From the NCBI RefSeq assembly GCF_030253575.1, contig NC_080563.1, positions 32,411,001-32,475,000 of the forward strand: DNA of 64,000 bases. The letters are read 5' to 3'. Positions 35,041-46,078 of this stretch are shown here, piece after piece (positions within the stretch are counted from its first letter, which is position 1; every line of letters starts with the position of its first letter). The position numbers were made by a program, and so were the translations under genes. This DNA is from Rhododendron vialii (lineage: Eukaryota > Streptophyta > Magnoliopsida > Ericales > Ericaceae). The notes under the pieces are model-generated. The model did no database searches, was not told the origin of the DNA, and saw only the letters and a program-made list of their open reading frames with translations.

Positions 35041-37800
35041 ATGGGTGGCTGTTCAGTGAAATGAGACGGTTAATCTGCTGATCTATATCATGACTTATAA
35101 GGCCAAATGCACCTATCTTGTGTTTAACTTTTCAAAGACTCAAATTTTGGCCATTTGTATTCCCCGTCTTGTTTGATCTACCAAATGCAATAACAAATCA
35201 AATAAGCAGCTTTGTTGGGGATAAAATTCTCGCTGTAACCACCTGTAAATTCCTGGGCGATTTTTGCGAATAACTTCCATGACAAACAGGGCACAAAGGT
35301 GGTGTTCAAAGCATCTTATTTTAGTACTTAAAGCTGGTATTTTTTCCACTCTTATTTCAGCCTCGCAAACACTCCACAATCATTCAATCAGAAAAAGGCC
35401 AACAAAACCTCTCCTCCCTCTACATTCATCTCTTTTCTTTGAGACTATTTCAACCAACATATTTCTATCTTCTGCTTGGGGTGAAAAACAAAGTATTTCA
35501 GCAATCATAGGTCTTTAGAGAAACATACAGGGTAAACTTGGTTACACGAAAAAAAAGACATCAAAAGTGGACCTTCGAAGCCATCAAAAGTAGGCCTTCG
35601 AATACCCGTTGGTTTAAGTAAACCAACGCGCTTGCTTCCCTATTACAGGGGACATACAAAATACGAACAAGCGGCTACTAAACCTTTCACATCACCTATT
35701 TCGAAGACCCCAAAATACAAACCAGACAACAAACAAGAGGCTACTAACATTTCCCGCGGACACATCATCAACCATTGACAATTACACCCCCTGCAAAACA
35801 AAGGCCCAACACAAAAATGGAATGAATAATTCGAAGACCCCAAAATACAAACCAGACAACAAACAAGAGGCTACTAACATTTCCCGCGGACACATCATCA
35901 ACCATTGACAATTACACCCCCTGCAAAACAAAGGCCCAACACAAAAATGGAATGAATAAATAGACCGTCCACCACTAAATAGAGCACGAACAAGCACTGA
36001 GACTGAAATTTGGATGAAGGGCATGCATGATAGAAAGGAAAACTTTGAAGAATCTACGCATTGTGAGACTAACTTGTATGAAGGATCTGCGTGAAAGAAA
36101 CAAACTAAAAAGACCAAAGAATCTAGCCACTGCCAGCCGTTAAATTGTTTCAACTTTTGTGCTTCTTAAGTTACCATAAACAAGCAGTTTCCTATTTCAG
36201 TTTTGTTTTTCTTTTCCTTGCCGAAATCCTTGAATTTGATCCATTTATCCTGAAAGTTTCCATTGAGCAATTTGAAAGTTTCCATTTGATAATTTTAATT
36301 AAGTGGTTAATTCCACAGCCATAAGAGAAGAAAATGGGTTCATACCATTTGGGTGGATGACCTGGCCTGTGATATAAGAGGAGTCTGCATTGCTAGCGAG
36401 GAAGACGTAGCAGGGGGCAACCTCAATTGGCTGCCCTGCCCTCTTCATTGGCACCTCCGACCCGAATTTCTGAGTCTCTTCTTCGTCAAACGAGGCAGGG
36501 ATAAGCGGGGTCCAGATTGGGCCGGGCGCTACGCCATTAACACGTATACCTCTTCCTACTAACTGGAGGGCAAGTCCTCTGGTGAATGACACGGTCGCAC
36601 CTTTGGTGGCAGTGTAGTCCAGCAGCTTGGGGTTGCCCTTGTATGCCACCACTGATGTAGTGTTAATGACGGAGCTCCCTTCCTTCATGTGCTTCAAAGA
36701 ATGCCTATCATCACCCAGCATGTCATTCACAAAGCATCTCAAACCTAACGACTAGCGCAACGAGTGATACTTGACCGGGAAATAGAAATTACTTGTATTA
36801 ACTTGCGTTATGGTAAGTTTGAAACAATCATGAATCTTTACTGAATGCTACAAAAAATAGAAAATTTTACAAAAAAACCAAACTGAACTTGAAAACTGCA
36901 TGACCAAAATTTATTCCAGATAAGACTCGCACCGGATTTGGATATGAATGCATCAACTTCATCTTCTTCGCACTTTTATTTAACTTTTTGTGTGACATTT
37001 TCTATTTTAGTTTTATGAACTTCACATCACAGTGGGAACCCCCTCACACCGCGATAATTAGATAAAGTAAATGGAACTTGAGTGATCGTTCCAAGTACTT
37101 CATTTTCTTAACCTTAACAAGTTAACAAATAAAATGCAAAAAGAACAATCCAAAAATAAACCAATTTAAGGAAGAGCTATGGAAAATAGAAATCTACTAC
37201 TAAAACATTGTGAGGGATAGTTACAAAATGTACCGGACTTACCTGGTCATGAAGAAGTAAGAGAAAACATTAGTCCTGAATACCCTCTCAAGTCTCTGCT
37301 CGTCAATTTCCTCAATCGATGCCGCCTTGTGCTGCTCAGCCACATTGTTCACCAGGATGTCGATTCTGCCATAGGCATTCACCACCTCCTCTACTACCCT
37401 CTTGCAATTCTCGTCGAACCCCAAGTCTGCCGGCACTGCAATCGGGTCCTTTGCACCTTCAGTCTTTGCTTCTTTTAGCATTTGGAGGGTATCCTGTGCA
37501 TCTTTCTCCTCGTGGGATTTCACATAAGTGAAGGCCACGGTTGCACCCTCCAGTGCAAAGCAGTGGCAAACTGCCCGTCCTATGCCAGAGTCGCCACCAG
37601 TCACAAGTGCCACCTTGCCCTGTATAACCCAGCCAATGCGAGCCATTATGTATTTGTGTAACTAGGGAGTGTGTGTTTTCATAAAGTATGTGACGCAACT
37701 GCACCGCGCATATGTCTATGCAGCGAGGAACATGTTTTCATAATGTGCTTTGATGCAGTTGCGTTTTATGGTGCATTATAGGTAGGTTGACCGCATACTT
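35040..37800. repeat. segmental duplication, copy B
   Basis: Collinear partner of copy A (28300-30640). It keeps the intact exons 2 and 3 of the dehydrogenase. It also has an internal 130-bp tandem duplication that copy A lacks. Confidence 0.8.
35700..35959. repeat. perfect 130-bp tandem duplication
   Basis: 35700-35829 is repeated base for base at 35830-35959 as far as I can read. Copy A has a single diverged version (29382-29500), so the duplication is younger than the segmental one, and its perfect identity suggests it is recent. Confidence 0.92.
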
Positions 37801-39585
37801 TTGGTAACCAGATAAACTGCTTATTTTTTTACTCCAATTTTGGCTTGGGGATGGATGGATTTTCTGCCATTTCTAACTCACAATCTTATCCAATGCTCAA
37901 AGTCATAGACAAGTCTAAAGAAAGTTGCTTTCATGGTGTGTGGACTGGTGGTTTTTGAAAATTGACAATTATTTCGTAAACCATGTTCATGTGATAAATT
38001 ATGCGGGGTAAATGATCTTACTTAGTATTCGCAACGTGAGTGAGTATCCAAGGTTGCTACAGAGAAGGCATAAGTGAAAGGCAGAGCTTCTACTTTCACA
38101 AAAAGATAGAAAAAGGCTACTAAACAAGACAAAACAATCACCGTACCGCCCAATCCAGGAAGGATGCGAGATAGACCTAAACTTTCACAACATAATAAAA
38201 ATTGTCTGCTCTCGGAATAATTTGCCACTAAAATAGTGATCCCCTATACCCTCAAGGGATGTTATGCCCTAAAATCATGACCTCAAATCCAAGTCGGCAG
38301 GCATCAGGGCAAAATCACAACAAAGAAAGTTCCCTCACCACATGTTACATACCACAATGGGGAAAAAGTATTTCTACCGTAACCAATAATCCAACCAAGG
38401 GTGAGTTGCTCATTTTTTGTCTTTATCCGTTCCTGCCATTTTAAGTGGTATCTGGTTTGTGTCATGATTTCTGTAGCTTAAAATACAAAATCTATGCTGT
38501 TGGAGTATATATAAAAGATTCTCTCTCTCTAACAGTAGTTGAATTCCAACGAACTAAGCCCCAAAAGATATGTTCATCAAAATTACACAGTGTACCAGGA
38601 TTTTAAATAAATAAAGGCCTTTACATGTTGTATTGATCATCGTATCGATCGTTCCGTATACTATTATTTACTTGTGTATCGGCCAATATGGTCTGATATC
38701 GGGAGATTTATGATTGTATCACTCTTATTTACTGGTGTATCGGCCAATTAATATGGTCCGATATTGGGAGATATATGGTTGTATCACATGTTTTCAAAAT
38801 GACCCCTTAAATTATAAGATCCTAACTTCGACCCCATCAAACTATGCAAACCTTTCCACATGGGTCTGTCGGTGGTGTCACTGGTGGAGCCAGGATGATT
38901 TGCATTCGGCGATGGTGAAATTAAAATAAACCAACCATTAATAATACAATTATTATCTAATACGAAAGAAGCACACATGCTCGAATGTTAATTATTCACA
39001 AAAGCACGAGCAAATGCTCGATGTAGATGGACTCTTAAATATTTTGCAAAGTTCACATGCATCATACATACGATTGTCCAAAAATGTGTAATTATTCAGT
39101 ACTCCCCGTGTATACTCCCTCCCTCCTCATAGCATATGGGGCCTACATATGAGTCCAGCATATATGGGCCCACATGTTATGTGAGAGGCGAAAGTATACA
39201 CCGAGAGTTTTGAATAATTTTCCCTACATAGCATTGTGCACAAAATTAATGCATGGATGAATAGCTTCGGGGGGCATGGTAGTATGAGTACCTGGAGCTT
39301 ATTGGCAGGCTTGTAATCTCGGCTAGTAGCCTGAGGGACGGGGTCCATGACATGCTCCCTCCCAGGCTGGCTGTCCTGCCTCTGCGGTGGAAACTTCTGC
39401 TGCTTCTCCTCGCCGCTACCGCTCGCCATCCTTCTCTCAAACACCACTCTCCGAAACCTCCTAGCGTCTTCGGTCACCAAAAACGTCGCCGGGAACCGAC
39501 TCCTCCGGTGGGCTGTGCAAGGATCACTGCGACCAACAGTGGTTGCTAACACTCTCGAGTTGTTATAAACACCACGAGATAACAT
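36140..39585 (-). CDS. short-chain dehydrogenase, plastid NADPH-dependent aldehyde reductase type
   Basis: Exons on the minus strand are 39585-39292 (98 codons), 37619-37243 and 36704-36346, joined in matching phases. Exon 1 gives a basic, Ser/Arg-rich transit-like leader starting MLSRGVYNN, then MASGSGEEK..FPPQ..QPGREHVMDP typical of glucose/ribitol dehydrogenase homologues. Then come TGGDSGIG (105-112, cofactor binding), NNVAEQ (189-194), Ser241 in INTTSV, and YTATK with Tyr254 and Lys258. Homologues such as At1g54870 reduce reactive aldehydes in chloroplasts or act in seeds. The last residues after HPNG are uncertain: a 14-nt exon at 36153-36140 is possible, and reading through instead stops at 36299. 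The family normally has NNAAEQ; valine here is unusual. The length, about 345 aa, suits the plastid subgroup. Confidence 0.87.
38668..38790. repeat. tandem duplication in dehydrogenase intron 1
   Basis: The unit GTGTATCGGCCAAT..ATGGTC(T/C)GATAT(C/T)GGGAGAT is present twice, starting at 38673 and 38733. The rest of intron 1 (37620-39291) holds no recognisable gene. TGGTGGAGCCAGGA near 38880 resembles one end of a hAT element without a partner. Confidence 0.7.
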
Positions 39586-39675
39586 ACAAACAAGGCGTGG
39601 GTTTGGGGTGTTTTTGTCATTAGATATACTGGAGATATAGATCATTGGCAAGAGGTGGGGGTGGAAACGTGGCAA

Positions 39676-40869
39676 GAGTGGTGCGCCTTAGGTGTCCTCT
39701 TGGGTCGCATGCTGCGGACACGTATGTTGGAGTCGGAGAGTCTGCCCAATAAGCTTCTCGAGTGATCCGATAAATACTGTGTGCGCAAGTTTTTACCATT
39801 ACAGAGAAGAAGAAAAGATAAAATGTACCTAGGGGATCTCCAAACCTGCATCGAATTTGCCATTTGTTGACCTATATGGCAATTTGAAAATTCATTTTTT
39901 GTAGTTTACACTAAGCCTTCAATAAATACTTATTTCGCAGCTTTGGTAGGGAAAATAAGAATTCTTGTTCCGCTAAGAGTTCTTAAAAAATAAGTACTTA
40001 TTTGGTATGCCATTTTTTATTGCTTAAATCTTTCAATATGAATATCAAAAAATATGCAATATAAATCTTATTTAATAGATCTCAATTAGTTATATTATAC
40101 AAAGTTTGTAAAATCATGAACTTCATTATATATTGAAATGTAAAAGCGATAGAAAAATGACAAATTTTGGAATTTAGAAATAAAAAGGTAAAAAGTTAGT
40201 GGAATGTGGATTCTTATTGAATAAAAAATAAGTACTTTATTTTGTTAGCATTCCAACCCACTCTTTAAATTCTATTTATTTAGTTAATTTAGTATTTGTT
40301 TTCTCCTTAAAATATAAGGGTAAGAAAGAGGAGGGCCTACATTTAAGGTATTGGATGAGTCATTCTCAATCACCAATTCTGAAGGGTGAGATCAAATTGG
40401 TAGAGTTGACCGAAGGTGGGGTGTACAAAATCTCATATTCTTCAACAAATTAAATTAGGGGAAAAAAAATAAGTCTTCAGAGAAGGTTGGAGTAGCCAAA
40501 AATCTCTACACTTGAAGTTATCTCTCTCTCACACAAAAAAAATCTAGCCGTCTTCTCTCTTCTTCTCCTCTCTCACAATTTTTAGTAGTTTGTCATGTGT
40601 TTTGAAATTCTTTTGTGTTCGATCGCGCTTTCACTCACGCACTCGCAGTACTCGGTCACATACTTTAGATTGTGATTATCTTGGTTCAATTATGCTACAA
40701 CCACACGGATTTTGTTGTGTGGGTCAGTGTGGTTCCAAGATTTTCCATCTCAGTTGGTCTCTGTCTATGGAACTGGAAGTGTCAAAAAACACTGCCAGAT
40801 CATATACGGACAAAAATGTGGCAGATCGTTTTTATATGACAGCTACAAGAAGAAATTTTTGGGTGTCGG
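39676..40869. other. dehydrogenase 5' flank, no gene recognised
   Basis: Presumably contains the minus-strand promoter of the dehydrogenase. The rest is AT-rich (39890-40300) and shows no supported feature. Confidence 0.45.
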
Positions 40870-41043
40870 ATGTGGCTATGGTGACGTGGTGCCCGAGCAG
40901 TATATCGAGACCATTCAAAATTGTGTTGGATGGTCTAGATAAAAACTCTCTCTCCTCTTTCTCTCTTCAAATTTGAATCATTTAAAATTGAAATGAACGG
41001 CTGGGATGCACTGCTCGGGCACCACGTGGTGCCCACTCGGCAC
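40870..41043. mobile_element. short fold-back MITE, family 1
   Basis: Inverted ends GTGGTGCCCGAGCAGT (40882) and ACTGCTCGGGCACCACG (41010-41026) enclose about 115 bp containing GGATGG and GAACGGCTGGGATGCA. A similar element lies at 57818-57990. Confidence 0.7.
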
Positions 41044-41394
41044 TTAAAAATTTCTCGAGCTAGATGATATGTGTTGGAGTGCCCAAGTCTTGGGAGTACA
41101 TATGTTTGAAGTTACGAGTAGTTTGCATGTTTGCGACGTGTAAAGCCCTATGCAACCCACCAGCTGTAACCGAATAATGTGTTCGGTGCCATCTTAACAC
41201 ATGCTAATTAATAGCATAGTAGTAGTACTGATCAAGGCAAAGTGGTGGCTAGCTAGCTTGCTTGATTTATTTGTCTACCAAAGGAAAACTCTTATCACCA
41301 GTTATTAGACGAGGAAGAAGCTTTTGATCCTTGGAGAAGTACTGTCTTATTTACTTCAGAGTATTAGTCTTATGTTCAAGAAGGAAAGGAAGGA

Positions 41395-42087
41395 ATGGCT
41401 TCATCTCTTCAGTTCTCTCTCCTCGTCTTTGTGCTCCTTCATGCCCTTCTCTTGCTGCCTAATCCAGTCAACTGCAATGGTACACACACAAACTTTCTCT
41501 CTCTCTCTCTCTCTCTCTCGGAAATCATCAGTAAATTTGGATGTGCAATTATTGTTGCCTTTCTTACAGACGAGGAAGACAATCTTCTTCAAGGACTTAA
41601 CAGCTACAGGAACTCTGTGAGCCTCCCCGCCCTCGCGAAAAACGACAAAGCGGAGTGCCTAGCCGATGAAGTCGCCGATGAACTAGAGGACAAACCGTGC
41701 ATCGGCAACATGGGCCCCATCACCGCCTCTCCGGGCTCCCAGCCTCAAATCCCAAACTACCCCGACCTTTTGAAAAAGTGCGATATCGACCCCAATACCA
41801 CAAAAGACGGGGTCATATTGCCAGTTTGTGTTCCCAGTCATGTTCAAACTCTCGTGCTCACAAATTACACGCACACTCAGTACTCAAAGTACCTCAATAA
41901 TTCTAAGTACACGGGGGCAGGGGTAGGCTCGGAAGACGACTGGATGGTTGTGGTTTTGACGACTTACACTCCGTCCGGTAGCTTTGCCAGTACTAGTGGT
42001 GCCGGTAACAACCGGGTTTCTAGGGTCGCGTTGGGTTGGTGTTCGGTGTCTCTCGTGCTGGGAGTTTTTCTTGTTATGCTGATGTGA
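41395..42087 (+). CDS. GPI-anchored cell-surface protein (At5g19250 / At1g54860 type)
   Basis: Exons 41395-41479 and 41570-42087 give 200 residues. A hydrophobic signal peptide (about 1-25, LLVFVLLHALLLLP) is followed by DEEDNLLQGLNSYRNS, LAKNDKAECLADEVADEL, four to five conserved Cys, GVILPVCVPSH, TNYT and NNSK glycosylation sites, and GVGSEDDWMVVVLTTYTPSG. The tail is Ser/Gly-rich with a C-terminal hydrophobic stretch (VSLVLGVFLVMLM) and no charged end, as in GPI signals. The family is of unknown biochemical function. The 90-nt intron contains a CT run, keeps the frame open and is a multiple of three, so an unspliced product with 30 extra residues is possible; family alignment favours splicing because it joins N-CND-EEDN. 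Confidence 0.9.
   Translation: MASSLQFSLLVFVLLHALLLLPNPVNCNGTHTNFLSLSLSLSEIISKFGCAIIVAFLTDEEDNLLQGLNSYRNSVSLPALAKNDKAECLADEVADELEDKPCIGNMGPITASPGSQPQIPNYPDLLKKCDIDPNTTKDGVILPVCVPSHVQTLVLTNYTHTQYSKYLNNSKYTGAGVGSEDDWMVVVLTTYTPSGSFASTSGAGNNRVSRVALGWCSVSLVLGVFLVMLM
41492..41520. repeat. CT microsatellite in GPI-gene intron
   Basis: About 12 CT units lie inside the 90-nt intron, where they also lengthen its pyrimidine content. Confidence 0.85.
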
Positions 42088-43150
42088 TGTGTTCGTTATC
42101 CTAGTGCATGTGGTTTCTTGAGCGCGTGAAATGTCGGTCTGTGTAGTGTGGCGAGATCGAGAGGAGAAGTTTGAGATGAGGTGTTTCTCAAGTACTTCTC
42201 ATTGTAATGTAATGCATTCCACTCTGTGTATGAACATTATGTTTGCTAGATTGCTAGACTTGTGGAGATTATAAAATGATGGAATTAAGGTCTGGCGTTC
42301 ATGCTTTGAAAATATGATCATCAAGCTTATGGTAATGTGCGGAGTCCAAAATTACACCCCTTTGAAGGAATTTCTCCCAAATTGCTCCATTTTGGGAGCA
42401 ATTGTATTTTCATCCTTCATATTTGGAGGATGAAAAAAAGTTTTCCAAACATTTAAAGGAATGGAGACAAAAAAGTGTTTTGAAGAATGGGTTGGAGCAA
42501 ACACGTTCCTCAGAACATCTTTTTGTAGGGACCAAAATATAAAGATATGGAGGAATGAAAGATAGATTGGAGATGCTCTTAGTGATGTCCTACTAAAGTT
42601 CCAAAACGTACTATCCCTTCAGAGCTGACTAGACTTACTAAGAATAGTTTTCCTCATCCTACGAACACCAACTTCTAGTGAAAGAAATTTATTGTGTGTG
42701 TATCCCCATAAGATAACATCGCACCCTTCACTTCTGTTGAACACTTCAGCACAACTAAGGTCCATCATTTCATTCAGAGTTGATTTTGCTTTTATCTCCT
42801 AAACCATCGACATTTTGTCTACTACTCCGTCCCTAAACTATGTAAATAACACTTTATCCTCTCAACTTTTTGATTGCTATTTATTTTGTCCAATTTCTAG
42901 TTAAAATTTCGTCTAATTTTGTACAATTTTAGATGAAATGTATTCCAATTCATTGAGGGGACAAAAGTGTTATTGACATAGTTTAAGGACGAAGTAGACA
43001 AAATTTGTATAGTTGGATGAAAGCAAAATTAACTCTTTTCATTCATAACCTCTGTTTCCATATTTCTACAACGTACCTGGCATCCCTAGGATTGGTGAAA
43101 CAATGCGTCCAAGCTTGAACCACTTTGCAATACTAAGTTCCATACCCCTT
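42088..43150. other. 3' flank of GPI gene, no gene recognised
   Basis: The words TTTGGGAG (42390) and CATATTTGGAGGATG are common in MITE interiors, and TTGGAGATGCTCTTA at 42570 resembles one terminus of a GAGCATCTCCAA-type MITE, but the other end is missing. Confidence 0.45.
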
Positions 43151-43151
43151 A

Positions 43152-43911
43152 GAGCATCCGCAGTGAAATAAGCAAAAGTGAATAATCAAAACATTCCACA
43201 TCAGATTTTGATTATTCATTTAGAGGTTGCTAAAATTAGCAATGTCAAGTCTCATATTGGTTATTTTTTGCTCATAATCAAAACCAATGGGACCATTGCT
43301 TCCTTCACTGAATTTTCTCCAAACTTTTCCCCTTCATTTCACGTAAATCTTTTGAAAAACTAGTTTATGTTAAAAACAGTTTTTACAAAAAAAGTATTTG
43401 TTCTTGAAAAAAAACAGTTTATTAAACAGTTTTTGGAAGGAAAAAAAAACAGTTTAAGTTAAAAATAGTTGGATAAAAAAATAGTTTATGAAAAAAATGT
43501 GTAAAAAACAATTTTGTGTAAATACAATTTAAAAAAAAAATAGATTTAAAAAAAATTGAAGAAACAGGTTTTATAAAAAATATTTTAAAAAAAAGTTCAT
43601 ATAAAGACGTTTTTTTTTAGAAAAAGTTTCTGAAAAGAATAGTAAGAATAGTTTTTTATAATTATTTTTTGAAAATATTGTTGAGAGAGAAGATTTTTGT
43701 GTAATGATAGGTGTACTTGATCGAGAAAATATGGAGATCACTAAATTTGACTATTGGCAAAAGGTTGCTAGTTTTGATTATTCAAAAGCCAAAATTTGAT
43801 GAGTTGTTAAGATGTTGTTAAGTTTGGTTATTCCAATGTGAGCACTTTTTTGAGCAAATATTGTTAATTTTAGCAATATTTTATTTTGTTTATTCCACTG
43901 TGGATGCTTTT
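43152..43911. mobile_element. PIF/Harbinger-like MITE with TTA target duplication
   Basis: The termini GAGCATCCGCAGTG.AATAAGC and, read in reverse, AAGCATCCACAGTGGAATAA are inverted partners. TTA flanks both ends, and the related copy D has CCCCTTA joined directly to the AGATCATCC flank, so the empty site is visible. The roughly 760-bp interior is A/T-rich with repeated AAAAACAGTTT words and codes for nothing evident. The superfamily is inferred from the 3-bp duplication. Confidence 0.75.
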
Positions 43912-43965
43912 AGAAGTTAGATCATCCATTTCTAGCTATGTCATCAATGTAGGATTGTATTCTAC

Positions 43966-44244
43966 CAATCCGGATCTGGTCAGGACGTCCTGACCGGAGC
44001 TTAGGTCCGGACCACGATCTCAACCGTTGGATTGTGTTTTCAACGAATGCACGGATAGTTTATTCGCACCGGATGCACGGATAGTTTGTTCGTGCGAACA
44101 AACTATCCGTGCATCCGGACCATTGAAAACACAATGCACGAACAAACTATCCGTGCATCTGAACCATTGAAAACATAATCCGACGGCTGTGGAAGAAGTC
44201 CGGACCTAAGCTCCGGTCAAGACGTCCTGACCAGATCCGGACTG
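43966..44244. mobile_element. fold-back MITE with 10-bp target duplication
   Basis: The 279-bp element has long inverted arms: CCGGATCTGGTCAGGACGTC at the left and GACGTCCTGACCAGATCCGG at the right. Inner palindromes contain ACAAACTATCCGTGCATC. TGTATTCTAC stands on both sides (43956-43965 and 44245-44254). Copy D has one GATTGTATTCTGC at this place without the element, which confirms insertion. A Mutator-like origin is suggested by duplication length. Confidence 0.88.
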
Positions 44245-44705
44245 TGTATTCTACAAGGGTTCTTTTGTCATAGCCCATCATTCTCTCACTAGTTCCTTAT
44301 AATCAAGTAATGACTGCACAACACCAAACCAATCTGAAGTCCCTCTAATGCTATGCTATTTCTCCGGCCAAATAGTGACTTTGTCATCTCTTCTCTTGCC
44401 ATATCAGTCATTCACTAGACTTGCGAGAAACGATCAACAAAGTGAAAAAGCTTCAACAGAAAAATTCATTTCATTTGATATACGAAACGCAAATCAAACA
44501 AACAAACAGAAGCACAAGAAATCCTCAAAAATTAACACAGAATCGGTAAATTCATCAGGAAACGCCTAAAAAACAAAGATGAAATGAATGAAAGAGAGGA
44601 AATACATAAGAGAAACAAGAAAAATTAAAAAGTCAGAGGAACCAATCAACCAGACATGTTCATTTCGCGATAACAAAATATGAGCAATGGAGGTCAGATA
44701 ATCGA

Positions 44706-45724
44706 TCAACCCGGGATGTCCAAACGGTTAAATGCTCTCACGATGATTTCGTCTTTGCGCATCGCCCAATAAAGCTGTGTTTGATGGTCCATTTTGGATG
44801 TGTCCATCGACATAACTGCGTCGTCTATCTCCAGTTGCTTAGCAGCTACCTGTTTCTCCTCAATTTCCTGCATCTTCTTCGTTAGTCGGAGTCTTCTTTC
44901 TTCTAGTTGAGCCTTCTTCATTTCCTCCTTCTTTGCTTGTTTGTTAAGTTGCTCAGTCAAATCGTCGTTATGTGAGGTCTCAAGTTCTACTGCCTTGGCT
45001 TTTCCTTGTGGCCGTTCCTTTTCAGCTTCCCTTCCACCCGACGTTTCACCGTTTGGAGAGTGACTGCATCCTCGACATGTATTTTGATCGAATTCTTGCG
45101 AAGGAAAGGGCGCGCCAAGAATATGAGAGACTCCCACGGATTGGGGGCTCGAATTGATCGTCTTTGTAGGCGTGTTCGGGTTTTTGATGTCAGATATATC
45201 TTGCCACTTGAATAATCTATTTTGCAAGATTTCCCAGCAATGATCCATGACAAATTGCTGTCTTTCATACTCAACATACAGCAATTTTGCTTGATAAGCC
45301 TATAGTATGTGACAAACAAACAAAAGATTAGAAACTGAACCAAATAAATTTTTCGAAATTACCTTATCAAGGACCTAATTTACTATCTCACCATTTGAGA
45401 CTTCGCTAGTCCCTTCTGACACTCATATCTGATTCGTGTGAGATACGCGTGAAATTTAAAACAACGGGTCATGATTTTCTCCCACCGAGATCGAACAGAT
45501 TCTTGCGATCGCGATTCGTTCTTCGTGCTGGCGACAAACTTTTGGAAAATTCCGTTGCAAAGATTAGTCTGTGATTGCAAGTTACCATCGCGTCGTAAAT
45601 CTTCAAGAACGGACAAGAAAGCTTTGCAGATCACGACGTCTTCACTGGATGTGAACGATGGTTCGTTTGTCGTTTCGATGATTTTGACTCTGTTCAAATA
45701 ACTAACAGATTTGTCAACCGGCAT
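44706..45724 (-). CDS. NAM-associated-domain protein, two exons (copy C)
   Basis: Exons are 45724-45392 and 45299-44706. The N-terminal part is a Myb/trihelix-like helical region (FTSSEDVVICKAFLSVLEDL, then SVRSRWEKIMTRCFKFHAY). Exon 2 carries VEYERQQFVMDHCWEILQN, a Ser/Pro-rich linker, and a charged coiled coil (QLEERRLRLTKKMQEIEEKQ) that ends in LYWAMRKDEIIVRAF. This is the arrangement of plant proteins labelled NAM-associated C-terminal domain or, misleadingly, glutathione S-transferase T3-like; related ORFs accompany PIF/Harbinger transposons. It probably binds DNA; its role is unknown. The start is the ATG conserved with copy D (MPVDKSVSY here, MSVDQSVSY there). About 308 aa, no breaks. 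Confidence 0.78.
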
Positions 45725-46078
45725 TGATCTTCTATAAATTCTTGTTCTTGTTGCCACAATTTATACAAGAAAAAAAAGTAACCGGTATTTTGATGCACTA
45801 CAATGTTTGGCACTCCAACCTTTGACCTTCGATACAACAAAAGGGAAAAACTAACCGTTGGACAATAAAATCGTCTTGCGAGTTCCTCTCACCTTAAACC
45901 GTTTTGAGGAAAAAAACGGTTGGGGTTTCCAATGGAACAATAATGGCCTCGAATTTTCAACAGATGCGAATGTGGTCGGCAGTAAATTTGGGAATCATAG
46001 AGGAAAAAGGGACGGAAAAAACGGGTTTTTCCCTTTTCTCCTAAATACGCGATGGAAAGATAGATATTGAGCTGACAC

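Larger units (their letters stand above)
43140..46070. repeat. second segmental duplication, copy C
   Basis: Collinear with 51125-53440 after removing two MITEs. Landmarks are CCCCTTA, AGATCATCCATTTCTA, GGATTGTATTCT, GTCATAGCCCATCAT, the gene itself, and its 5' flank. Homology stops close to the hAT-like MITE that starts at 46079. Confidence 0.85.

Noticed and set aside
35643..36153. Minus-strand frames ending FLQGV / CPL
   Set aside because: They arise from the 130-bp tandem duplication and intergenic DNA. A strong acceptor-like TTTCTTTCACGCAG at about 36086-36099 was considered for the last dehydrogenase exon but gives a long, unrelated tail.
36701..36742. MRCFVNDMLGDD as start of a separate dehydrogenase ORF
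   Set aside because: It is intron sequence before the acceptor at 36705; exon 3 begins with HSLKHMKEG, which completes the Arg codon from exon 2.
37620..37646. ATG at 37646 (MARIGWVIQ) as start of the dehydrogenase
   Set aside because: These bases are the end of intron 1. The CAG acceptor before GGCAAGGTG joins to the 39.3-39.6 kb exon, which supplies the family N-terminus.
39586..39675. Upstream in-frame ATG at 39675 for the dehydrogenase
   Set aside because: The 30 extra residues (MPRFHPHLLP..) are not like a transit peptide start; MLSRGVYNN at 39585 fits the plastid-targeted subgroup better. Not excluded.
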